From: Pseudomonas brenneri
Lineage (GTDB): Bacteria; Pseudomonadota; Gammaproteobacteria; Pseudomonadales; Pseudomonadaceae
NCBI RefSeq assembly: GCF_007858285.1
Contig: NZ_VFIL01000005.1
Span: 434,001-498,000 of the forward strand
Reading direction: 5' to 3'
Length of the DNA stretch: 64,000 bases
Shown piece by piece: positions 19,853 through 28,256 of this stretch; the first letter of the stretch is position 1, and each line of letters opens with the position of its first letter. The position numbers were made by a program, and so were the translations under genes. The notes beneath the pieces were generated by a model. That model had not been told where the DNA came from. It did no database searches and saw nothing but the letters and a program-made list of their open reading frames with translations.

Positions 19853-20635
19853 ATGCGTAAACAATTGATGATCCCTGCCCTGCTGGCGATGAGCGTTGCA
19901 CTGGCGGCTTGCTCCACCCCGCCGAACGCGAACCTGGAAAATGCACGGACCAACTTCTCGGCCCTGCAAGCCAACCCGCAAGCGACCAAAATCGCCGCCC
20001 TGGAAACCAAGGACGCCAGCGAATGGCTGGACAAGGCCGACAAGGCCTACCGTGACAAGGAAGACGAGAAGAAGGTCGACCAACTGGCCTACCTGACCAA
20101 CCAGCGTGTTGAAGTAGCCAAGGACACCATCGCCCTGCGCGAGTCCGAAGCCAAACTGAAAAACGCCGGCGACGAACGTGCCCGTGCCCTGCTCGAAGCC
20201 CGCGATGCGCAGATCAAGCAACTGCAAAACAGCTTGAATGCCAAGCAGACTGAACGCGGTACCCTGGTGACTTTCGGTGATGTGCTGTTCGCCACCAACA
20301 AGGCCGACCTGAAATCCAGCGGTCTGGTGAACATCAACAAACTGGCGCAGTTCCTCCAGGAAAACCCGGATCGCAAAGTGATTGTTGAAGGTTACACCGA
20401 CAGCACCGGCAGCGCGGCCTACAACCAGACCCTGTCTGAGCGCCGTGCCACTTCGGTACAGGTTGCGCTGATCAAGATGGGCGTTAATCCAAGCCGCATC
20501 GTGACTGCCGGCTACGGCAAGGAATACCCGGTTGCCGATAACGCCAGCGTTTCGGGCCGTGCCATGAACCGTCGCGTTGAAGTGACCATCTCCAACGACA
20601 ACCAGCCGGTCAAGCCACGCTCTTCGGTGCAATAA
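19853..20635 (+). CDS. lptF: OmpA-family outer-membrane lipoprotein LptF
   Basis: This 260-residue protein has a signal ending in lipobox LAAC (Cys at 20), a helical N-terminal DUF4398-like stretch to about residue 130, and a C-terminal OmpA peptidoglycan-binding domain. The OmpA motif TLVTFGDVLFATNKADLK is followed by VEGYTDSTGSAAYNQTLSERRA and AGYGKEYPV, including the Asp and Arg that bind diaminopimelate. It should tether the outer membrane to peptidoglycan. In P. aeruginosa LptF (PA3692) is an AlgU-controlled lipotoxin linked to stress survival. GAAAGGA precedes the ATG at 19853. Confidence 0.9.
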   Translation: MRKQLMIPALLAMSVALAACSTPPNANLENARTNFSALQANPQATKIAALETKDASEWLDKADKAYRDKEDEKKVDQLAYLTNQRVEVAKDTIALRESEAKLKNAGDERARALLEARDAQIKQLQNSLNAKQTERGTLVTFGDVLFATNKADLKSSGLVNINKLAQFLQENPDRKVIVEGYTDSTGSAAYNQTLSERRATSVQVALIKMGVNPSRIVTAGYGKEYPVADNASVSGRAMNRRVEVTISNDNQPVKPRSSVQ

Positions 20636-20656
20636 CCGACTGACGTCTACTGGCCT

Positions 20657-20692
20657 GAAAGCCTTGCCTGTGTTCCAGGCAAGGCTTTTTTT
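20657..20692 (+). terminator. rho-independent terminator after lptF
   Basis: AAAGCCTTGCCTG (20658-20670) pairs with CAGGCAAGGCTTT (20676-20688) around a 5-nt loop and runs into a T tract. Confidence 0.9.
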
Positions 20693-20725
20693 GCAAAAAA
20701 ACACCTGTCGGCAGATTTCTTGCGA

Positions 20726-21040
20726 TTAGCCGAAGTTGATCTTACTGTCGTTCTCTTGAGGCATCTGCATGCCTTGCTGTCCCTCGCCACTCATCTGCTT
20801 GCTCATAGGGCCTTGATCACCCTCCTCGCCGCCACCACTGCCGCCACTGCCCTGGGATCCGCCTGCGCCACCCGCACCACCCAACAGTTGCGCCAGGAGT
20901 TTCTTCAGCGCTTCAGGGTCAATACCGCCCTGCTGTTGACCACCCTCGGCGCCCTTGCCGACCATATTGCCGGAATCACCCATGCCGGCACCGCCGAAGT
21001 TGCCAAACCCGCTACCACCACCTACGCCACCAATACTCAT
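20726..21040 (-). CDS. glycine-rich, cysteine-free small protein (harpin-like composition)
   Basis: This 104-residue protein starts MSIGGVGGGSGFGNFGGAG. About a third of it is Gly, with Gln, Met, Ser and acidic residues, and it has no Cys. A single amphipathic helix, DPEALKKLLAQLLGG (residues ~41-55), sits between two Gly-rich flanks, and the C-terminal part is rich in Met/Gln. GGAG lies 7 bases upstream of the ATG at 21040; the longer frame to 21175 is less likely. Composition resembles harpins (acidic, Gly-rich, no Cys), but I see no type III secretion gene nearby, so this is only a resemblance. It lies downstream of a membrane-protein gene and a lipoprotein hydrolase gene. Confidence 0.7.
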   Translation of the reverse strand: MSIGGVGGGSGFGNFGGAGMGDSGNMVGKGAEGGQQQGGIDPEALKKLLAQLLGGAGGAGGSQGSGGSGGGEEGDQGPMSKQMSGEGQQGMQMPQENDSKINFG

Positions 21041-21138
21041 AGTGATACTCCACTGAATTAAAGGGTTACTTGTCAGCAACGCTGACAACCCAATCAGTGG
21101 TGTCATACAGGATATGGTTCCAAAAACTACCGACCGGC

Positions 21139-21465
21139 TTACTCCTGCAATTGCGGGGTTTCCTGGCCCATGCAACGCACCGCCTGCTTCTTGTTATTCA
21201 CCAGCACGCCCGTCAGGCCTTTTTGCTCGGTATCGAACAACACCAGCACACCGTCAACGCACTGCGCCACCTGGGGAGCCGGCATGAGGGAGACTTTATA
21301 GTCCTCGCCAGGAACGGTCTTAAGCATGGTGAAGTCGCTGAGCAGCAACGCATCCTCGGGCTTGGCGAAGTGCAGGTAGCCGTAGTACCACAGGCAGCCG
21401 ACGGTGCCGATGATGGTGCCGATGCCAGTGAGGATCAGGGGGATCATGTTGCGTTCTTCGCTCAT
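21139..21465 (-). CDS. small inner-membrane-anchored hypothetical protein
   Basis: This 108-residue protein has one N-terminal membrane segment, MIPLILTGIGTIIGTVGCLWYYGY (residues ~7-30), and a soluble C-terminal domain that is probably periplasmic, with two Cys (QCVDG near residue 68 and VRCMG near 97) that could form a disulphide. Its ATG overlaps the stop of the hydrolase gene by 4 bp (ATGA), so the two are translationally coupled. I do not recognise a family. Confidence 0.8.
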   Translation of the reverse strand: MSEERNMIPLILTGIGTIIGTVGCLWYYGYLHFAKPEDALLLSDFTMLKTVPGEDYKVSLMPAPQVAQCVDGVLVLFDTEQKGLTGVLVNNKKQAVRCMGQETPQLQE

Positions 21466-22376
21466 TGCGGGCTCTCTGATGATTCAATGTTGGAATTGGG
21501 CGCCGCCGGGTAATTGGGAATTTCCCCCAGGCGACGCAAGCCATTGAAATGCTGCGGGTCGTCAAGATAACGCAGCATCACGGTTTGCCAGGTCTTGTCG
21601 GCAAAAGTCTGCACATGCCCACCCCGGGTCAGTTGCAGCACCCTGGGTGGCGGCGCAGCTTGATACAGGCGGATGCCGTTGGAAAGCGGCACGATCGGGT
21701 CATCCAGACTGTGGAACAGCAGTTTCGGCACGCCAGTCAGCTGTGGCATGGCGTGGATCGCACTGTCGGCGTCCGGTACCAGCCACGACAACGGCACCTG
21801 AAACGGCCATGTTAACCAGGAAGTGCTCAGGGCGAATTGCCCTACATCACGATAACTGGCGGGTACACCGTCCAATACCAACGCCTTGAGCCGAGGCTGG
21901 CGCTCGGGATGGGCAGCCAGGTAATGCACGGCCAACGCCCCGCCCAGGCTCTGGCCGAGGACTATCAGCGGCTGGCCCTGGGTTGCGGGGGCCTGGTCGA
22001 GCCACTGGAAGGCCGCGTCCAGGTCCAGGTAGATGGCCGGCAACGAAGGTTTGCCTTCTGATACGCCATAGCCGCGATAGTCCAGCATCAGCACTTGATA
22101 GCCCTGGGCTGGCAGCCACCAACTGCCACCCAGGTGCCCGGCCAGGTTGCCACCGTTGCCGTGCAGGTGCAGCACCGTGCCCTTGAGCGGCACGCCAGGC
22201 TTGGCCGGCAGCCACCAGGCCCGCAATTTCAAGCCATCGGCGGTGGTCAGGGTGATGTCGCGGTATTCCAGGCGCGCCTGCTGTGGGGTAAACGGCAGGC
22301 CGGGCTCGGGGTAGAACAGCAGCGAGCTGCAGCCGTTGAGGGTCAGGAGCAGGCATAGAATGCCGAGGAGTCTCAT
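21462..22376 (-). CDS. alpha/beta-hydrolase lipoprotein
   Basis: This 304-residue protein has a lipoprotein signal (LLTLNGC, Cys at residue 16) and an alpha/beta-hydrolase fold like the BEM46/FSH-type esterases. The oxyanion segment HLHGNGGNLAGH is near residue 71, the nucleophile elbow GQSLGGA near 142, the acid in HSLDDPIVP near 224 and the His in RGGHVQTF near 252. It should act as a membrane-anchored esterase or peptidase, though the substrate is unknown. The downstream membrane-protein gene overlaps it. A truncated REP sequence lies just upstream. Confidence 0.85.
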   Translation of the reverse strand: MRLLGILCLLLTLNGCSSLLFYPEPGLPFTPQQARLEYRDITLTTADGLKLRAWWLPAKPGVPLKGTVLHLHGNGGNLAGHLGGSWWLPAQGYQVLMLDYRGYGVSEGKPSLPAIYLDLDAAFQWLDQAPATQGQPLIVLGQSLGGALAVHYLAAHPERQPRLKALVLDGVPASYRDVGQFALSTSWLTWPFQVPLSWLVPDADSAIHAMPQLTGVPKLLFHSLDDPIVPLSNGIRLYQAAPPPRVLQLTRGGHVQTFADKTWQTVMLRYLDDPQHFNGLRRLGEIPNYPAAPNSNIESSESPQ

Positions 22377-22430
22377 CCGTTGAAACCTCGCAAATGGGGT
22401 TGGAAATCGACAGGCCGATGAAAATCAAAA

Positions 22431-22454
22431 GTGGGAGCAAGCCCGCGCCCACAT
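22431..22454. repeat. short REP remnant
   Basis: GTGGGAGCAAGCCCGCGCCCACAT reads like the two ends of a REP pair fused, with the middle missing. Confidence 0.55.
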
Positions 22455-22483
22455 TTTGACTTGGCCTCCTTCAGGGATATTGC

Positions 22484-23761
22484 TTAGAGGATATTGGAGT
22501 AATCCGCCTCGATCCGGTCCAGGCTCAGGTGGTTGAGGAAGTTGGAGAAGCACATCCACGCCGACAGCGCGTTCATATCGCGGAACTGGTCCGGCAGGTA
22601 TTTGGGCGGGACCACCAGGCCTTCGTCCACCAACTGGCGCAAGGTGCGCATGTCTTCCAGGGTGGTCTTGCCGCAGAACAACAGCGGCACCTGCTCCAGC
22701 TTGCCTTTGCGCACGGCCAGTTGGATGTAGTTGTAGACCATGATAAAACCCTTGAGGTAGGACAAATCCTTGGTAAACGGCAGGCCCGTCGGCGTCGAGC
22801 CACGGAACACCCGGCTGGCGTTGCCATAGCTCTCGGCCATTTCAAAGCCCTGTTCGCGAAAGAACTCGAACACCTGCAAGAAGTCCGCGCCCTCTTCCAC
22901 CATATGGATCGCACGGGTGCGATTGGTCAGCTTGCGCAGGCGACTGGGGTAGGAGGCAAAGGTGATGATCTCCATCAGGATCGCCAGGCCTTCCTGAGTC
23001 ACGGTCGAGGACGGCGGGCCCTTGGACAGGAACGTGCAGATCGGCTGGTTCTGGCCATTGAGCGTGGTGCCGACGTGGACCAGGCCTTCGTGGACTTCCA
23101 GGGCCCGCACATCGCGCTCGTTGAACATCGCATCGGCGCGAATCTTGATGTAGTCGGCCCCCGCCGCCGCGTCCGCGACGATACCGTCGGACTCAAATAC
23201 GCGGATGGTTTCCTCGGCCTCGCCAAACACCTTGTTCAAGCGGCTTTGCAGCAGGCTCACGGCGTCCTTGGCAGTCAGGGTCTTGGCTTCGTCCTTGAGA
23301 TCGCCACGGCCGTCGATGTTGTTCAGGTAATCGGAAAGCATCAGGCCCAGGTCGGCCAGGGTCGGGTCGCCGGCATGGAATGCATCGGACGCGGCGCCGT
23401 AGAGTTCCTGGGAAATCAGGCCGAAGTCCTCGGTGCCACGGGCTTCGAGCATGCGCACCACCATGCGGTACTCCTTGCACATGCGCCGCATGATTTGCCC
23501 GACCGGGTTGAACTGGCCCAACTGGCGGGTGATATCGCGCTCGATGTTCTGGAACTCCAGCTTCACCTTGCTCGAATCGAACGACAATGGCCGGTTCAGG
23601 TAATAGTCGCGGTCCACCGCCGGCATGTGCTTGCCTTTGCCCTGCAGGAACCCCTTGCGAATGTTGTCGTCCCACTTCACGGCGTCGAGGACGCGAATCG
23701 GTGTTTGCGCCAGCACAATGCGATCGGACAAGGTGCGTATCGTCTGCTGGTAATCGTCCAC
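22484..23761 (-). CDS. DUF1704 / QEGLA-motif metallopeptidase-like protein
   Basis: This 425-residue protein matches the flavohemoglobin-expression-modulating QEGLA-motif family (TIGR02421, DUF1704). The zinc-site motif HEGLVH lies at residues 224-229 and the second motif, TQEGLA, at about 255-260, matching the HExxxH...E layout of the MATCAP tubulin carboxypeptidase clan. The bacterial substrate is not known. A GTG start at 23761 has AGAGGAAG upstream; the next gene on the same strand ends 21 bp before it. It probably forms an operon with the lipoprotein gene. The name linked to flavohemoglobin comes from database annotation and not from evidence here. Confidence 0.85.
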   Translation of the reverse strand: MDDYQQTIRTLSDRIVLAQTPIRVLDAVKWDDNIRKGFLQGKGKHMPAVDRDYYLNRPLSFDSSKVKLEFQNIERDITRQLGQFNPVGQIMRRMCKEYRMVVRMLEARGTEDFGLISQELYGAASDAFHAGDPTLADLGLMLSDYLNNIDGRGDLKDEAKTLTAKDAVSLLQSRLNKVFGEAEETIRVFESDGIVADAAAGADYIKIRADAMFNERDVRALEVHEGLVHVGTTLNGQNQPICTFLSKGPPSSTVTQEGLAILMEIITFASYPSRLRKLTNRTRAIHMVEEGADFLQVFEFFREQGFEMAESYGNASRVFRGSTPTGLPFTKDLSYLKGFIMVYNYIQLAVRKGKLEQVPLLFCGKTTLEDMRTLRQLVDEGLVVPPKYLPDQFRDMNALSAWMCFSNFLNHLSLDRIEADYSNIL

Positions 23762-23782
23762 CCGGTGCTTCCTCTTTAAACG

Positions 23783-24331
23783 TTATTTGCCCACGCGCTG
23801 ATAGCGCACGGCTTCGACAAACACATCGGCGTTGGCCGGGTCGTCCAGGTAAGCCAGGACCTGATTCATGGGGCTGTCGATCAATGTCCCGTCACCCTCG
23901 GCTGTTTCCACGCTGCTGCCAATCAGGATTTTCTGCGCGATGGCCTGGTTGACCGCCTCGGGATCGAGGTTATAGACCACCAGTTCGCGGGCATCATTCA
24001 ATTCGAAGCCGGCAAGGATAAAATGCCCGCCGAGCTTGTCTGGCAGCGGCGCCGACAGGTACCAGCGGCTACCGTGGCGGGACACGCTGAACTCATACTC
24101 ATCGCGCTTGACCGGCTCGGCCTGCGAGGTGCTCACCGCCTTGTAGCGATGCTGGCCCGTCCGGCTGATCTGCAGGTCGAGCGGCTCGCCCCAGGCATTG
24201 CGGCTGGCCCACTTGCCCAGCAGCGCGTCAGGGGCGGCCTCGCTGGCCGGCAAGGGCTCCTTGAAAGTCACCAAGCAGCCACTGAGCAACAGGAACGACA
24301 TTGCGATCACCAGTACACGCCAAGCTTTCAT
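23783..24331 (-). CDS. conserved lipoprotein
   Basis: This 182-residue protein starts MKAWRVLVIAMSFLLLSGC, a lipoprotein signal with lipobox LLSGC. The mature domain has a WASRNAWGEPLDLQIS ... YEFSVSRHGSRWYLSAPLPDKLG-like beta-rich fold (positions 23900-24240) and a C-terminal segment with EAVNQAIAQKILIGSSVET. CTGGAG precedes the ATG at 24331; the frame further upstream runs through a REP pair and is not coding. It lies 21 bp upstream of the DUF1704 gene. I do not know its function. Confidence 0.82.
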   Translation of the reverse strand: MKAWRVLVIAMSFLLLSGCLVTFKEPLPASEAAPDALLGKWASRNAWGEPLDLQISRTGQHRYKAVSTSQAEPVKRDEYEFSVSRHGSRWYLSAPLPDKLGGHFILAGFELNDARELVVYNLDPEAVNQAIAQKILIGSSVETAEGDGTLIDSPMNQVLAYLDDPANADVFVEAVRYQRVGK

Positions 24332-24358
24332 CGGATACTCCAGCAATGAGCGATCTTC

Positions 24359-24458
24359 TGTAGGAGCGAGCTTGCTCGCGAAAAGCCTGAAGGCAACGCG
24401 GGGAGTCAGGTTCCCCGCGTCATCGTTAACGCCCTTCGCGAGCAAGCTCGCTCCTACA
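24359..24458. repeat. REP element pair (inverted)
   Basis: TGTAGGAGCGAGCTTGCTCGCG is repeated inverted as CGCGAGCAAGCTCGCTCCTACA, with an inner hairpin GCGGGGA...TCCCCGC. Confidence 0.85.
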
Positions 24459-24486
24459 TGGGCAAGTCCATAGTGCTGCAAAAACC

Positions 24487-25203
24487 TCAGACCGAAGCCA
24501 GCACCAAGTGCATGTAGCGCTTGAGAATTTCCAGCATCTCTTCACCGGTCAGCGCCTCAGGCTCGAACAGCAGGCCCTGATATTCCATCCGACTGATAAT
24601 CGCCGTCAACACTTTGGCATCTTGCTGAGGTTCGCGGGAGCCCAGGACCTGGAAGAACTGGCAAGTGCCCTGCAACAAAATCTGCTGGTGAGAGCGCACC
24701 AACTCGCCCAGGCGCGGGTTCAACAAAGCCTCCTGGCGAAACGCCTGTTCGGCCATCAGGTACTCGCGGCGGTTGAGCAGTTGGCGCAGGACGTAATCGG
24801 CGGTCAGGCGCGCAATGTCATCAGCCAGTTGCGAGCGCGACTCGGCACTGCCGTCACCGTAGGCCACCATCTCGCGCAACAGGCCCTCGTTGCGCACCCA
24901 CAACTTGCCCATGAACGCCGCACTGCGTTCCACATACTGGGCAAACGTGTCGGTAAGCAGATCGTCGATGTCCTTGAAATAGTAGGTGGTGGCCGACAAC
25001 GGCACACCGGCCTCCGCCGCCACTGCCCGATGGCGCACCGCACGCACGCCATCGCGCACGACAATGCGCATGGCCGCGTCGAGAATATCCTGGCGACGCT
25101 GTTCACTGCCCTGGCGGCTGGCCTTGCGTCCCTGGTACTGAACACTTTCAGCCACGGCAGCCGCAATGCCAGCGGCGCCTTCTTGAGCCATTACGCGCTT
25201 CAC
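24487..25203 (-). CDS. TetR-family transcriptional regulator
   Basis: This 238-residue regulator has a TetR helix-turn-helix (RRQDILDAAMRIVVRDGVRAVRHRAVAAEAGVPLSATTYYFKD at about residues 31-75) preceded by a 28-residue tail. The C-terminal domain is helical and ends ILKRYMHLVLASV. The GTG at 25203 (MKRVMAQEG) has AGAGGA eight bases upstream; the ATG at 25191 (MAQEGAAG) has no clear ribosome site and is the alternative. It matches PA3699 by position. Neither the ligand nor the target is evident. The REP pair lies between it and the lipoprotein gene. Confidence 0.85.
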   Translation of the reverse strand: MKRVMAQEGAAGIAAAVAESVQYQGRKASRQGSEQRRQDILDAAMRIVVRDGVRAVRHRAVAAEAGVPLSATTYYFKDIDDLLTDTFAQYVERSAAFMGKLWVRNEGLLREMVAYGDGSAESRSQLADDIARLTADYVLRQLLNRREYLMAEQAFRQEALLNPRLGELVRSHQQILLQGTCQFFQVLGSREPQQDAKVLTAIISRMEYQGLLFEPEALTGEEMLEILKRYMHLVLASV

Positions 25204-25263
25204 GAAAGATCGTCCTCTCACTCAACAATAGTCTGGCGCCGTACGCTTGACGTTAGTACAGGC

Positions 25264-25296
25264 CACACAAAAAAGCCGCCTTATAAAAGGCGGCTT
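25264..25296 (-). terminator. terminator after lysS
   Basis: AAGCCGCCTT (25273-25282) pairs with AAGGCGGCTT (25287-25296). On the minus strand the stem is followed by TTTTTTGTGTG. Confidence 0.88.
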
Positions 25297-25311
25297 CGGG
25301 ATTCGCTAAGG

Positions 25312-26814
25312 TTACGCTTGCGGCCGCATGTGCGGGAACAAGATCACATCGCGAATCGATGGGGAGTTGGTCAGCAACATCACCAGGCGGTCGATACCAA
25401 TGCCCTCACCGGCTGTCGGCGGCATGCCGTACTCCAGCGCGCGGACGAAGTCAGCGTCATAGTGCATGGCTTCGTCGTCACCGGCGTCCTTGTCAGCCAC
25501 CTGGGCCATGAAACGCTCGGCCTGGTCTTCCGCGTCATTCAACTCGGAATAGGCGTTGGCGATTTCGCGACCACCGATAAACAGCTCGAAACGGTCGGTG
25601 ACGTTCGGGTTGTCATCGTTGCGACGGGCCAGCGGCGAGACTTCGAACGGGTACTGGGTAATGAAGTGCGGCTGTTCCAGCTTGTGCTCCACCAGCTCTT
25701 CGAAAATCATCACCTGCAACTTACCCAGGCCTTCGAAGCCCAGGACCTTGGCGCCAGCCTTCTTGGCGATGGCACGGGCCTTGTCGATGTCGTTCAGGTC
25801 GTCAGCGGTCAGCTCAGGGTTGTACTTGAGGATCGAGTCGAACACCGATAGGCGCACGAACGGCTCGCCGAAGTGGAACACCTTGTCGCCGTACGGCACG
25901 TCGGTGCTGCCCAGGACCAACTGCGCCAGCTCGCGGAACAGTTCTTCGGTCAGGTCCATGTTGTCTTCGTAGTCGGCGTACGCCTGGTAGAACTCCAACA
26001 TGGTGAATTCTGGGTTGTGGCGGGTCGAGACACCTTCGTTACGGAAGTTGCGGTTGATCTCGAACACCTTTTCAAAGCCACCAACCACCAGGCGCTTGAG
26101 GTACAACTCCGGCGCGATACGCAGGAACATTTCCAAGTCCAGTGCGTTGTGGTGGGTTTCGAATGGCTTGGCTGCAGCGCCACCCGGAATGGTCTGCAAC
26201 ATCGGGGTTTCGACTTCAAGGAAGTCGCGCGCCATCAGGAAGCTGCGGATGTGCGCGATCACTTGCGAACGCACGCGGAAAGTCTGGCGCACTTCTTCGT
26301 TGACGATCAGGTCGACGTAGCGCTGGCGATAGCGCTGCTCGGTGTCGGTCAGGCCGTGGTGCTTGTCCGGCAGCGGGCGCAGCGACTTGGTCAGCAGGCG
26401 CACGTTGGTCATTTCCACGTACAGGTCGCCCTTGCCGGAACGGGCCAGGGTGCCTTCGGCGGCAATGATGTCGCCCATGTCCCAGGTTTTCACCGAGGCC
26501 AGGGTTTCTTCCGAGAGGGTCTTGCGGTTGACGTAGACCTGGATGCGCCCGGTCATGTCCTGGATCACCATGAACGAGCCACGGTTGAGCATGATGCGAC
26601 CTGCCACCTTGACCGGGATCGCAGCTTCTGCCAGCTCTTCCTTGGTCTTGTCCGCATATTGCTTCTGCAAGGCATCGCAGTAGTTTTCGCGGCGGAAGTC
26701 GTTGGGGAAGGCGTTACCCTTGGCGCGCTCGGCAGCAAGCTTTTCCTTGCGCAGGGCGATCAGGGAGTTTTCTTCCTGTTGCAGGGCTTGCGGATCGAGT
26801 TGTTGGTCGCTCAT
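25312..26814 (-). CDS. lysS: lysyl-tRNA synthetase, class II
   Basis: LysS charges tRNA-Lys with lysine. The 500-residue protein has an OB-fold anticodon-binding domain ([24 protein letters not shown] near residue 67), then class II motif 1 ([17 protein letters not shown]), motif 2 ([23 protein letters not shown]) and motif 3 ([24 protein letters not shown]) at the C-terminus. Length and start are normal for the family. It is downstream of prfB, as in many gammaproteobacteria. A REP-like sequence lies in the 110 bp between them. Confidence 0.97.
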   Translation of the reverse strand: MSDQQLDPQALQQEENSLIALRKEKLAAERAKGNAFPNDFRRENYCDALQKQYADKTKEELAEAAIPVKVAGRIMLNRGSFMVIQDMTGRIQVYVNRKTLSEETLASVKTWDMGDIIAAEGTLARSGKGDLYVEMTNVRLLTKSLRPLPDKHHGLTDTEQRYRQRYVDLIVNEEVRQTFRVRSQVIAHIRSFLMARDFLEVETPMLQTIPGGAAAKPFETHHNALDLEMFLRIAPELYLKRLVVGGFEKVFEINRNFRNEGVSTRHNPEFTMLEFYQAYADYEDNMDLTEELFRELAQLVLGSTDVPYGDKVFHFGEPFVRLSVFDSILKYNPELTADDLNDIDKARAIAKKAGAKVLGFEGLGKLQVMIFEELVEHKLEQPHFITQYPFEVSPLARRNDDNPNVTDRFELFIGGREIANAYSELNDAEDQAERFMAQVADKDAGDDEAMHYDADFVRALEYGMPPTAGEGIGIDRLVMLLTNSPSIRDVILFPHMRPQA

Positions 26815-26843
26815 GTCTTTAAATATTCCATCTGGTTCGTTGT

Positions 26844-26886
26844 CCCCGGCCTGCGGCCGGGGATCGCGGGCAAGCCCGCTCCCACA
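26844..26886. repeat. single REP-like element between prfB and lysS
   Basis: A CCCCGGCCTGCGGCCGGGG hairpin is followed by ATCGCGGGCAAGCCCGCTCC, the single REP core. Confidence 0.7.
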
Positions 26887-26924
26887 GGGGTCGAGGAGTG
26901 TCAGCCAATCCCGCGTTGCATGTA

Positions 26925-28020
26925 TTACAGGCCTGATTTCAGGCTGGCTTCCAGGTATTCGTCGATGTCACCGTCGAGCACCTTGTCGCAATCGCTGCGT
27001 TCGATGTTAGTGCGCAGATCCTTGATCCGCGAGGCATCAAGCACATACGAACGGATCTGGTGACCCCAGCCGATATCCGACTTGGTGTCTTCCAGCGCCT
27101 GGGACGCGGCATTGCGTTTCTGCATTTCCTGCTCGTACAACTTGGCCCGCAGCATTTTCATGGCGGTGTCCTTGTTGGCGTGCTGGGAACGTTCGTTCTG
27201 GCAGCTGACCACGGTGTTGGTCGGTACGTGGGTGATACGTACGGCCGAGTCGGTGGTGTTTACGTGCTGGCCACCGGCACCGGAGGAGCGGTAGGTGTCG
27301 ATGCGCAGGTCGGCCGGGTTGATCTCGATTTCCACCTTGTCGTCGATCTCTGGCGAGACGAACACGGCACAGAACGAGGTGTGGCGACGGTTGCCGGAAT
27401 CGAACGGGCTCTTGCGCACCAGGCGGTGTACGCCGATCTCGGTGCGCAGCCAGCCAAAGGCGTATTCACCCTTGATATGCACGGTCGCGCCCTTGATACC
27501 GGCGACTTCACCGGCCGACAGCTCCATGATGGTTGCTTCGAAACCGCGCTTGTCAGCCCAGCGCAGGTACATGCGCAGCAGGATGTTGGCCCAGTCCTGG
27601 GCTTCGGTGCCACCGGAACCAGCCTGGATATCCAGGTAGGCGTTGTTCGGGTCCATTTCGTGGCTGAACATGCGGCGGAATTCAAGCTTGGCGAGGTTTT
27701 CCTCAAGACGGGCCAGCTCGGCGACGACATCGCCCACTGCGCCTTCGTCGTTTTCTTCGACGGCCATGTCCAGCAGGTCGCGGCAATCGCCCAGACCAGT
27801 GTTCAATTCGTCGAGGGTATCCACGATCTGCGCCAGCGCAGCGCGCTCGCGGCCCAGTTCCTGGGCGTATTCAGGTTTGTTCCAGACAGCCGGATCTTCA
27901 AGCTCGCGATTGACTTCGGTCAGACGCTCATGCTTTTGATCGTAGTCAAAGATACCCCCGAATAGTTTCGGAGCGCTCGGACAGGTCCTTGATGGTGTTA
28001 AGGATCGGGTTGATTTCCAT
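26925..28020 (-). CDS. prfB: peptide chain release factor 2 (programmed +1 frameshift)
   Basis: RF2 ends translation at UGA and UAA. It is made from two frames: the first begins at the ATG at 28020 ([24 protein letters not shown]) and stops at the TGA at 27946-27948; the second continues with [13 protein letters not shown] to 26925. The shift makes RF2 regulate its own level. In the second frame the family motifs are clear: [10 protein letters not shown] with the GGQ loop in [21 protein letters not shown] and SPxDS tripeptide-anticodon region as PFDSGNRR. The SPF recognition motif corresponds to KSPFDS. The total length, about 364 residues, is normal. Confidence 0.95.
27945..27951 (-). promoter_or_regulatory. 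prfB +1 frameshift site CTTTGAC
   Basis: On the minus strand the slippery codon CTT is followed by TGA C. The upstream CGGGGG provides a Shine-Dalgarno-like stimulator three bases before the TATCTT. This matches the E. coli AGGGGGTATCTTTGAC pattern. Confidence 0.95.
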
Positions 28021-28145
28021 GGCGGGCAGCACTCGTTGGCGAACTTTTGAAAGCCGGCGAGTATAACGGCAAAAGGCCGAAAACGGCAGTCCGCTTGGCC
28101 GAAAAGGCGGGGTTTGTGCGATATCCACAGCCCGATAAAGAGCAA

Positions 28146-28234
28146 ATGTGGGAGCTGGCTTGCCTGCGATGCAGACGCCTTGGTGTATCAAGTAGACCGA
28201 GGAGACGCCATCGCAGGCAAGCCAGCTCCTACAT
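28146..28234. repeat. REP element pair (inverted)
   Basis: ATGTGGGAGCTGGCTTGCCTGCGATG recurs inverted as CATCGCAGGCAAGCCAGCTCCTACAT. It lies in the 3' region of wspR. Confidence 0.8.
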
Positions 28235-28256
28235 TGGGTTGGCGGTGTTCTGTGGG

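Noticed and set aside
20726..21040. Call of the Gly-rich protein as a type III secreted harpin
   Set aside because: Only composition matches. No hrp/hrc genes or hrp-box promoter are seen in the window, so it is left as unknown.
23783..24481. A long N-terminal extension of the lipoprotein gene (to 24481)
   Set aside because: The extension runs through a REP pair; the ATG at 24331 has a proper ribosome site and lipoprotein signal.
27946..28191. A separate small gene ahead of prfB
   Set aside because: Its end is the first frame of prfB up to the UGA of the programmed frameshift; the part upstream of 28020 has no independent support.
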